DNA from: Saccharothrix algeriensis
GTDB taxonomy: Bacteria > Actinomycetota > Actinomycetes > Mycobacteriales > Pseudonocardiaceae
DNA: 64,000 bases
Direction: 5' to 3'
Assembly (NCBI RefSeq): GCF_016907655.1
Contig: NZ_JAFBCL010000001.1
Span: 186,001-250,000 of the forward strand
The first letter of the stretch is position 1, and every line of letters starts with the position of its first letter. Shown one piece after another: positions 32,793 through 39,571 of the stretch. A model generated the notes under the pieces. That model ran no database searches. It saw only the letters and a list, made by a program, of their open reading frames with translations, and had not been told where the DNA came from. The translations under genes and the position numbers were made by a program.

Positions 32793-34496
32793 TCACCGCG
32801 TGCCGGTCCGGCGGCGGACCAGCAGGGCGGCGGTCCACAGGACGTCGACGGCCAGGACGACCGCCCAGACCCGACCCGCTCCGTAGAGGAACGCGCCGAA
32901 GCCCTCCCGCTCGACGCGGCCGAGGAGCACCGGGCCGATGTCGCGGGTGAGCAGGTCGCGCACCCACGACAGGTCGAAGAACGCCAGCACCACCTGGGCC
33001 GCGGCGAACAGTCCGGTGTGGACCGCGAGGTCCGAGGACAACGCGGCCGGGCCCTTCACCGGTTTCCCCCCGCCCCCGCCGGGCGCGGTGGGCTCCGGGG
33101 CCGCGGGCTCGCCCCGCGGCGCGGGGGTCGCCTCGGCGGGTCGGGGCGTGGCGGGGGCGGTCGAGGACTCCCCCGCCCCGGTGGACGGAGCCTCTGTGGA
33201 CAGCGCCTCTGTGGACGGAGCCCCGGCGGACGGGGGCACGGCGGACGGGGGCACGGCGGACGGGGGCTCGGCGGGAGCGGGCGGCGGGAACTCCCGGACG
33301 CCCAGGCGGCGGACCGCGCGCGGCACCACGACCGCGCCGGCCAGGATCATCCCGCCCGCGACCAGGCAGGCCACCCGCCAGTCCGCCCCGTCGTACAGCG
33401 CGCCCGCCACCAGGCTGCCCACCAGCGCCCCGACCAGGCAGGCCGACTCGTACACGCCCATCCCGCGCCCGACCTGCCCGTCCGACGCCTCGGCGATCAC
33501 CGCCTGCTGGACCGGCATCACCGCCGCCCACGCCAGCCCGCTGAGCACCCACAGGCCCGCGATGACCGCCGGGCTCGGGGCCCACGCCAGGCCGACCGCG
33601 AACGCGCAACTGGCCAACGACGCCGCCACCAGCACGCGCGACCGGCCGAACCGCACCACGTAGCGGTGCAGGCGCCCCGCGGCCAGGCTCATCGCGATGG
33701 CGCCGGGCAGGAACACGTACGCGATCTGCTGCACCTGCAACCCGAACCCGCGCTGGAGGTGCAGCAACAGCAGCAGCGCCACCGCGGCCTCGGCCGCCAT
33801 CGTCATCGCCACGGCGAACAGCATCGGCCGCAACCGCCGCCCCACCGCGCCGAGGCCGGCCGCCACCGCGCCGCCCCGCCCGTCACCGGCCCCACCGACG
33901 CCGACCCCACCGACACCGGCCCCACCGACCCGGGCGGCCCGCCGGGGCGCGGTGGCCAACAGGCCGGCCGCCACCGCGCACGCCGCCGCGCACGCCCAGA
34001 ACAGCCCGGCGAACCCGATCACGCCCAGCAGCGCCATCCCCGCCACGAAGGCCACCCACGACCCGGTCTCCTCGGCCGTCAGCAGGCGCGGGAACACCGC
34101 CGAGTCCTCGGCGAGCCGCTCGCTGACCAGCGCCCGCACGGCCACCCAGAGCAGCGCGCCGCCCGCGCCGCCCACCGCCGCCGCGCCGTAGGCCACCGGG
34201 AGGTCGTCCGCCAGCGCGTACCCGGCGCACGACAGCCCGTACAGCAGCGCGCCGGCGGCGGCCACCGACCGCCGCTCGAACCGGTCCGCCAGCACGCCCG
34301 CCACCGGCCGGACCACCACCGACAACGCCATCTCCACGGCCATCAGCACGCCGACCCCGGTCGCGCCGAGCCCGAGCGCGACACCCGCCCACAGCGGCAG
34401 GACGAAGTCGATCAGCTCGGTCGGCCCGTTGGTGAGCGTCGCCGCCCACAACGCCCGCCGCTCCCGTCGGCGCGCGTCCCCCTCGCTCGCACCCAC
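32793..34496 (-). CDS. MFS transporter with an extra repetitive cytoplasmic insert
   Basis: The 567-residue protein has a standard MFS core of 12 helices (about residues 15-400). It then adds a Pro/Ser/Thr/Glu-rich low-complexity stretch of about 70 residues (SAVPPSAVPPSAGAPSTEAL...) and two or three more hydrophobic segments. A second low-complexity loop, GGAGVGGVGVGGAGDG, lies between helices 6 and 7. The TetR gene divergent from it suggests a drug-efflux role with local repression. The GTG start is preceded by GGGGGAG. The last part may be a fused membrane domain rather than part of the transporter. Confidence 0.82.
   Translation of the reverse strand: MGASEGDARRRERRALWAATLTNGPTELIDFVLPLWAGVALGLGATGVGVLMAVEMALSVVVRPVAGVLADRFERRSVAAAGALLYGLSCAGYALADDLPVAYGAAAVGGAGGALLWVAVRALVSERLAEDSAVFPRLLTAEETGSWVAFVAGMALLGVIGFAGLFWACAAACAVAAGLLATAPRRAARVGGAGVGGVGVGGAGDGRGGAVAAGLGAVGRRLRPMLFAVAMTMAAEAAVALLLLLHLQRGFGLQVQQIAYVFLPGAIAMSLAAGRLHRYVVRFGRSRVLVAASLASCAFAVGLAWAPSPAVIAGLWVLSGLAWAAVMPVQQAVIAEASDGQVGRGMGVYESACLVGALVGSLVAGALYDGADWRVACLVAGGMILAGAVVVPRAVRRLGVREFPPPAPAEPPSAVPPSAVPPSAGAPSTEALSTEAPSTGAGESSTAPATPRPAEATPAPRGEPAAPEPTAPGGGGGKPVKGPAALSSDLAVHTGLFAAAQVVLAFFDLSWVRDLLTRDIGPVLLGRVEREGFGAFLYGAGRVWAVVLAVDVLWTAALLVRRRTGTR
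33175..33269. repeat. 15-bp tandem repeats inside the MFS gene
   Basis: Three head-to-tail copies of GGCGGACGGGGGCAC (last copy ends CTC) occupy 33225-33269, preceded by two copies of GCCTCTGTGGAC at a 15-bp period. Because 15 is a multiple of three, changes in copy number would keep the frame. They encode the Pro/Ser/Ala linker. Confidence 0.75.
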
Positions 34497-34514
34497 AACT
34501 CCCCCTCGAAACAC

Positions 34515-34548
34515 CGAACAACGTTCGATCAACTCCGAACGGTATACT
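34515..34548. promoter_or_regulatory. TetR operator and promoter candidate
   Basis: In the 62-bp gap between the MFS and TetR genes, CGAAC-AAC-GTTCG (34515-34527) is a perfect 5-bp-arm inverted repeat, and a further CGAAC half-site at 34536-34540 makes a second, wider dyad. TATACT (34543-34548) is a near-consensus -10 for the TetR gene, 10 bases before its ATG, with no ribosome site visible, which suggests a leaderless or nearly leaderless transcript. Autorepression and control of the transporter are likely. Confidence 0.55.
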
Positions 34549-34558
34549 GGGTTTCGCC

Positions 34559-35275
34559 ATGAACGCAAAGAACCAGGCACTGGAACTGCTGTGGAACGGT
34601 GACCGGCGGCCCGCCAGGGGCCCGCAGCGCGGTCTCACGATGGAGCGCATCGTCGCCGCCGCGATCGAGGTCGCCGAGCAGGAGGGCCTCGCGGCGCTGT
34701 CCATGCGCCGGGTCGCCACGCGGCTGGGCGTCGGCACCGCCTCCCTCTACACCTACCTGCCGGGCCGCACCGAGCTGGAAGCGCTGATGCTGGACGCGAT
34801 CGGCGCGGAGGACCCGCTGCCGCACGAGTGGCCCGGCGGCTGGCGGGAGAAGGTCCAAGCCTGGGCGCGGTCGGACTGGACCGCGTTCCGCCGCCACCCC
34901 TGGGTGCTCCAGCTGATGGCCACCAGCCCCGTCCCGGGCCCGAACACGCTGCGCTGGCTCGACTCGGCCCTGCTCGTCCTGGCCGACACCGCCCTGACCG
35001 AGGCCGAGAAGGTGGCGGTGGTGGAGTCGGTCGACGCCTACGTGCGCGGCGTGGCCCGCCTCCAGGTCGACACCGACGCCAACGCCGGGGACCCGGCCGA
35101 GGCCGACCGGGTCAACGAGGCGCTGGGCCGGCTGGTGGACTTCACCCGGTACCCGGCGCTGGAGCGGGCGCTGCGGGCCGGGGTGGCGCCGTGGTCGGGC
35201 GACCAGTTCGAGTTCGGCCTGCAGCGGCTGCTCGACGGCGTCGAATCCCTGATCGCCGCTCGCGCGGCCGGGTGA
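34559..35275 (+). CDS. TetR-family transcriptional regulator
   Basis: The 238-residue protein has an N-terminal TetR helix-turn-helix (about 25-75: GLTMERIVAAAIEVAEQEGLAAL, then MRRVATRLGVGTASLYTYLPGR) and a helical ligand-binding domain of the TetR_C type with long loops. It is divergent from the MFS transporter with inverted repeats between them, the classic layout of a repressor-controlled efflux pump. Confidence 0.9.
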   Translation: MNAKNQALELLWNGDRRPARGPQRGLTMERIVAAAIEVAEQEGLAALSMRRVATRLGVGTASLYTYLPGRTELEALMLDAIGAEDPLPHEWPGGWREKVQAWARSDWTAFRRHPWVLQLMATSPVPGPNTLRWLDSALLVLADTALTEAEKVAVVESVDAYVRGVARLQVDTDANAGDPAEADRVNEALGRLVDFTRYPALERALRAGVAPWSGDQFEFGLQRLLDGVESLIAARAAG

Positions 35276-35277
35276 CG

Positions 35278-35294
35278 CCGCGGGCGGGCCGCGG
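35278..35294. terminator. Short hairpin between convergent genes
   Basis: CCGCGG-GCGGG-CCGCGG forms a perfect 6-bp stem in the 19-bp gap between the convergent TetR and TerB-like genes. Confidence 0.4.
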
Positions 35295-35684
35295 TCAACG
35301 GCCCAGCGAGGCCCGCACCCGGCCGATCACGGCGTCCTCGTCGCGGCCCACGCGCCCGTCGGCCGAGGCGACCTTCTCGCACATCCCGACCACGGCGTCC
35401 GCGAACCGCTCGGCCTCCGCCGCCGACCGCTGCGACAGCAGCGCCGCCGAGGCGCGCAGCGCGGCCAGCACACCGGCCTCGACGTCCTCGACCGACCCGC
35501 TCGGCAGCTCCGGCGCGCCGGCGTCGACGGCCTCCCGGACGGCGGCCGGCAGGGTGGCCATCGCCTCGACACCGGCGTGGCTCTCCTGGTCGAGCGCGCC
35601 CTCCTCCGCCACCGACACCAGCACCATCGCGCCGTAGACCGCCGTGCGCAAGGTGCGCCCCTCCTCGTCCGTGAAAGCCCTCAT
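35295..35684 (-). CDS. TerB-like small helical protein
   Basis: The 129-residue soluble protein is all helical with acidic surfaces. Its C-terminal stretch KVASADGRVGRDEDAVIGRVRASLG matches the acidic metal-binding repeat of TerB/tellurite-resistance-type proteins (ADG.V...E...I..I...L). Function in actinomycetes is not defined; TerB domains bind divalent metal and are linked to stress responses. The ATG follows TAAGGT (35692-35697 on the reverse strand) at 7 nt with no Shine-Dalgarno, so it is probably leaderless. No other ter genes are present. Confidence 0.6.
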   Translation of the reverse strand: MRAFTDEEGRTLRTAVYGAMVLVSVAEEGALDQESHAGVEAMATLPAAVREAVDAGAPELPSGSVEDVEAGVLAALRASAALLSQRSAAEAERFADAVVGMCEKVASADGRVGRDEDAVIGRVRASLGR

Positions 35685-35799
35685 GCGGACAACCTTAGAG
35701 CCGGCGGGCGCGCGCCCGCGGCCGGTCGGCGCACCGCGCGCCGCGGCGCGGAGGGCGCCGCCGGGAGCCCGAGCCGTCACGCGGGAGGAGCGCCGGTGA

Positions 35800-36546
35800 T
35801 CACCGCGGCCGGTGCAGCGCCAGCAGTTCGGCGACCGTCGCGAAGCGGTAGCCGCGCTCGCGCAGGCCGTCCACGATCGGCCCCAGCGCCTCCCGCGTCG
35901 CCGCCCGGCCCGGGTACATGCCGTGCAGCAGCACGATCGACCCGGGCCGGACCTGGTCGAGGGTGTCGCGCACCAGGTCGCCGGCGGGGCGGGCGGCGTC
36001 CGCCGAGTCCGGCTCGACGTCCCACGTGACGGTCCTGCGGTGGTGCCGGTCCAGGTAGCGCGGCAGCGCGAGGAGCTTCTTCCCGTTCGGCGGCCGGAAG
36101 GTGATCTCCCCGGCGTAGCCGGTGGCGCGGATCAGCGCGTCGGTCCGCTCGACCTCGTCCGCCACCCGGTCCGGCGACATGAGCACCATCCGCTCGTGCG
36201 CGTAGGAGTGGTTGCCGATCTCGTGGCCGGCGTCGGCGATCGCGCGGCCGAGGTCGGGGTGCGCCGCCAGTTCGCGCCCGGTCAGGTAGAAGGTGCCGCG
36301 GACGCCCTTGGCCGCCAGCACCTCCAGCAGGGGGCGCGTGCCGGCCGGGTCGGGGCCGTCGTCGAACGTCAGCGCCACCACCCGGTCCGCCGTCTCGACC
36401 CTGCTGGTGAGCCCGCCGTAGAGCTGGAACGTGCGCGCGTTGGCCAGCGCCGACACCCCCACCGCCCCCAGCGGCAGCAGCACGAGGACGACCAGGGCGA
36501 CCCGGGTCCACCGACGGGCTCGGCGACCGGTGGGCAGCAAGCGCAT
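35800..36546 (-). CDS. Membrane-anchored polysaccharide deacetylase (NodB domain)
   Basis: The 248-residue protein has an N-terminal signal-anchor (about residues 14-35, TRVALVVLVLLPLGAVGV) and a carbohydrate esterase 4 domain: TFDDGPDP (catalytic Asp and metal Asp), metal-binding NHSYAHERM, FRPPNGKK and the late VLLHG. It should act outside the membrane, removing N-acetyl groups from peptidoglycan or another amino sugar polymer. The five CE4 motifs look complete. It stands alone between the TerB-like gene and the protease operon. Confidence 0.9.
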   Translation of the reverse strand: MRLLPTGRRARRWTRVALVVLVLLPLGAVGVSALANARTFQLYGGLTSRVETADRVVALTFDDGPDPAGTRPLLEVLAAKGVRGTFYLTGRELAAHPDLGRAIADAGHEIGNHSYAHERMVLMSPDRVADEVERTDALIRATGYAGEITFRPPNGKKLLALPRYLDRHHRRTVTWDVEPDSADAARPAGDLVRDTLDQVRPGSIVLLHGMYPGRAATREALGPIVDGLRERGYRFATVAELLALHRPR

Positions 36547-36896
36547 CGGGCCATCCTGGCCGATCACGGTCCGTAGTCGATCATCGTCCCGGGTAACCCC
36601 TTCGGCCCACCGCGCCGCCCGCGGCGTCACCGCCCGGCCTACCAGCGCTTCCGGTGACGATCACCGCCGGAACACCCCGGCGATCCGGTCGCGCGCTAGG
36701 CCGGTCGAGCGGTCGATGAGCCGGTTCGGTGGATCCCGCCACTCCAGCCAGCTACCCGAATGAGTGAAAACAGACCCGATCGGCCGCACCGCACGTTACC
36801 TTTTTGTGACCGTCAAGGTGTACTCAACCGGGCCGAAACGCACACGTTCCGGGTGAAGACGGGGGATCGTGTCCACTGCGACGACGGGAGGGCCGA
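36547..36896. other. Intergenic region upstream of the protease operon
   Basis: This 350-bp gap separates the divergent deacetylase and S8 protease genes. Its right half is A+T-richer around TTACCTTTTTGTGACCGTCA (from 36795), where I expect the operon promoter, but I cannot fit a confident -35/-10 pair. GGGAGG (36886-36891) is the ribosome site of the protease. I see no gene. Confidence 0.35.
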
Positions 36897-38495
36897 GTGG
36901 CGATCCAGTTCATCAGAAGGCAGCTGGGAGCGCGACAGGCGGGGGGAGCCGACGTCGAGCCCGCGGTGAGGCTGCGGGTTCCGGCGGAACTGCTGGACCG
37001 GCACCGGGGCCGGGTGCTCGAACCCGGCGCGGAGGTGGCGGCCGGCCGCCCCGCGCCCCGGTCGACGGCCTACCGGCAGCGGGTGCTGCTGGTGCCCGAC
37101 GACGTGCTGCGCGACCAGGCGGGCATCGGCGCGGTCCGGCAGGTGCTCAACGGGGCCGGGCTCGACCTGGACGCCCCGGAGGCGGGCAGCGGTCGGACGC
37201 CGCGCCCCGTGGTGCTGCGCCCGCTGGAGGGCGGGCACGAGGTCGACTCGTGGGCCGCGCTGCAGGCGCTGCGCACCGCCGCGGACGACGACGGCACGCC
37301 GCTGGACCGGGCGGTGGTCGACCGCATCTCGCTGGAGCACCTGGTGTTCAGCGCCGTGACCATCACCGGGACGCCCTGGGACACCAACGGCGACGTGGTC
37401 GACCGGTCCTACAGCCGGTCGTCGCGGGGCTCGGCGCGGGTGCCGGTCGCGCTCGCGGCGGAGCCGCCGGACCGCGGCGAGGTCGGCACGGAGCAGTTCG
37501 CCCGGCGGCCGGTGGTGGCCGTGCTGGACTCCGGGATCGGCCCGCACCCGTGGTTCGGCCTGGCCGACCGCACGTGCGAGCTGCCGGCGGGCGGGTTCCT
37601 CTCGGTGCTGCCCGAGGCGCAGGAGGTCATCCGCCGCAACGGCGACGCCACCTGCGCCGACGACCGGGTCCAGGCCCTGGCCGACCACTGGGACGTGCCG
37701 GCCGTGTCGGACCAGCTGATCCGCGACGTGGACAGCAACACCGGCCACGGCACGTTCATCGCGGGCATCATCCGGCAGGCCGCGCCGCGCGCCGACGTGC
37801 TCGCCGTCCGCGTCATGCACAGCGACGGCATCGCCTACGGCTCGGACGTGATCGCCGCGCTGGAGGCGATCGCGCGGCGGGTGGAGCGCGCGCAGGAGCA
37901 GGGCCGGCCCGAGGAGATGGTCGACGCCGTGTCGCTGTCCATGGGCTACCTCGACGAGTCGCCCGCCGACGCCGCCTACACCACGCACCTGTCCGAGGTG
38001 GTCGGCCGGCTGGTCGAGCGGGGCGTGCTGGTGCTCGCCGCGTCGGGCAACAACTCCACCTGCCGGCGGTTCTACCCGGCGGCGCTGGCCGAGCTGCCCG
38101 AGGCGCCGGGCGCCGGGCCGGGCGTGATCAGCGTCGGCGCGCTGAACCCGAACGGCACCAAGGCCGGGTTCTCCAACGACGGCGGGTGGGTGACCTGCTG
38201 GGCCACCGGCGCGGGCGTGGTCAGCACGTTCCCGACCGACGTCGCCGGGCCGCGGCAGCCGGAGCTGGCCGACGCGCACCGCAGCGGGCTCGACCCGGAC
38301 GACTTCCGGGGCGGGTTCGCGGTCTGGGACGGGACGTCGTTCGCGACGCCGCTGGCCGCCGCCGCGGTGGCCAACGCGCTGATCGACGTGGCGGCGGCGG
38401 ACACCGGCCTGAGCCTGGCCGACGTCGACCGGGACACGGTGGTCAAGCGGGCCTGGGCGGCGCTGGAGCGCTGCTATGAGCAGTACGAGGTCTGA
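36897..38495 (+). CDS. Intracellular subtilisin-like (S8) protease
   Basis: The 532-residue protease has the complete S8 triad: Asp211 (VVAVLDSGIG), His284 (NTGHGTFIAGII) and Ser481 (WDGTSFATPLAAA), plus the oxyanion Asn in AASGNNSTC. There is no signal peptide, so it should stay in the cytoplasm. The first 190 residues are a separate domain of unknown fold, perhaps a self-inhibitory or partner-binding part. The GTG start has GGGAGG upstream. It overlaps the following sigma gene by 20 bp and heads a four-gene operon ending in a CHAT protease, suggesting a regulated proteolytic cascade. Confidence 0.88.
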   Translation: MAIQFIRRQLGARQAGGADVEPAVRLRVPAELLDRHRGRVLEPGAEVAAGRPAPRSTAYRQRVLLVPDDVLRDQAGIGAVRQVLNGAGLDLDAPEAGSGRTPRPVVLRPLEGGHEVDSWAALQALRTAADDDGTPLDRAVVDRISLEHLVFSAVTITGTPWDTNGDVVDRSYSRSSRGSARVPVALAAEPPDRGEVGTEQFARRPVVAVLDSGIGPHPWFGLADRTCELPAGGFLSVLPEAQEVIRRNGDATCADDRVQALADHWDVPAVSDQLIRDVDSNTGHGTFIAGIIRQAAPRADVLAVRVMHSDGIAYGSDVIAALEAIARRVERAQEQGRPEEMVDAVSLSMGYLDESPADAAYTTHLSEVVGRLVERGVLVLAASGNNSTCRRFYPAALAELPEAPGAGPGVISVGALNPNGTKAGFSNDGGWVTCWATGAGVVSTFPTDVAGPRQPELADAHRSGLDPDDFRGGFAVWDGTSFATPLAAAAVANALIDVAAADTGLSLADVDRDTVVKRAWAALERCYEQYEV

Positions 38496-39087
38496 CCGAC
38501 GGCGGACCGGCGGCGAGCCCCTCGGCGGTTACGAGGGGCTCGCCGTGCTGTTCGAGTCCGCGCGCGGCGGCGACCGCCGGGCGCTCGGGCTGATCGCCGA
38601 GGAGCTGACGCCGCTGCTGTGGCAGGTCGCGCGGGCGCAGGGGCTGGACCGGGAGCGCAGCGCGGACGCCGTCCAGACCGCCTGGCTGCGGCTGCTGGGG
38701 TCGTTGTCGGACATCCGCTCCCCCGTCGCGCTGACCGGGTGGCTGGTGACGGTGACCAGGCGCGTGGCGTGGCGGATGCGCGACGAGCTGCGGTCCGGGG
38801 ACCTGCCCGGCGGGCCGCCCGACGAGCAGGTGCCCGACCCCGCGCCGCCGCCCGAGGAGCAGGTCGTGTCCGCCGATCGCCGCAGGCGGCTGTGGTCGGC
38901 GGTGAGCAGGCTGTCGCACCGCTGCCGGGAGCTGCTGCGGGTGGTGGCGTTCGTCCGGCGGCCCGAGTACGGGGAGATCAGCGCCGCCCTCGGGATGCCC
39001 AAGGGCAGCATCGGCCCGACCAGGGGCCGGTGCCTGGCCCAGCTGCGCAGGCAGCTGCTCGCCGACGACGAGGGGAGCTGGCGGTGA
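38476..39087 (+). CDS. ECF-type sigma factor of the protease/CHAT operon
   Basis: The 203-residue protein shows sigma region 2 (about 22-95: GLAVLFESARGGDRRALGLIA, then LDRERSADAVQTAWLRLLGS) and region 4 (about 140-195: SRLSHRCRELLRVVAF, YGEISAALGMPKGSIGPTRGRCLAQLRR). The spacer between them is acidic and proline-rich. It starts inside the end of the protease gene and its TGA overlaps the next GTG, so the whole operon is translationally chained. It may drive its own operon or others in response to a signal processed by the proteases. Confidence 0.85.
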   Translation: MSSTRSDRRRTGGEPLGGYEGLAVLFESARGGDRRALGLIAEELTPLLWQVARAQGLDRERSADAVQTAWLRLLGSLSDIRSPVALTGWLVTVTRRVAWRMRDELRSGDLPGGPPDEQVPDPAPPPEEQVVSADRRRRLWSAVSRLSHRCRELLRVVAFVRRPEYGEISAALGMPKGSIGPTRGRCLAQLRRQLLADDEGSWR

Positions 39088-39566
39088 ACCCGGTCGACCC
39101 GGACGGTCCCGACGGCGGGCCGGACGAGCTGGACGCCCGCGTGCTGCGCGAGGTCCGCGCGCTGTGGGAGGCGGCCGACCCGGTGCCCGGCGACCTGCTG
39201 GACCGCATCCGGTTCGCCGTGGAGCTGGCCGACCACGACGTCGAGGTGGCGTGGCCGGCCGAGCACCGCGAGGTGGCGGGCGTGCGGGGCGACGTGCGCT
39301 CCCGGCTGGTCACCTTCACCGGCGACGCCCTGGACTTCGTGGTCAACGCGCAGAGCCTGGGCGACGGGACGCTGCGCGTGGACGGCTGGGTGTCGCCGCC
39401 GGGCGCGCACCCCGTCGAGGTCCGGACCCCCTCCGGGACGCTGCGGACCGCTTCCGACGACGAGGGGCGCTTCGCGCTGGAGCGGGTGCCGGCGGGCCTG
39501 GTCCAGTTCGTGATCCGGCCGGAGGGCCGGGGCGGTGCCGTGAGCACACCGACGATGACACTATAG
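39084..39566 (+). CDS. Small protein with a carboxypeptidase-regulatory-like beta domain
   Basis: This 160-residue protein has an acidic N-terminus (VNPVDPDGPDGGPDELDARV), a short helical region, then a beta-rich domain (RLVTFTGDALDFVVNAQS; TLRVDGWVSPPGAHPVEV; TASDDEGRFALERVPAGLVQF) that resembles carboxypeptidase-regulatory-like or transthyretin-like beta sandwiches. There is no signal peptide or membrane segment. The position between sigma factor and CHAT protein, the coupled start and the acidic N-terminal segment suggest a regulator or substrate of the system, possibly an anti-sigma-like factor; this is inference. Confidence 0.7.
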   Translation: MNPVDPDGPDGGPDELDARVLREVRALWEAADPVPGDLLDRIRFAVELADHDVEVAWPAEHREVAGVRGDVRSRLVTFTGDALDFVVNAQSLGDGTLRVDGWVSPPGAHPVEVRTPSGTLRTASDDEGRFALERVPAGLVQFVIRPEGRGGAVSTPTMTL

Positions 39567-39571
39567 GTCCG

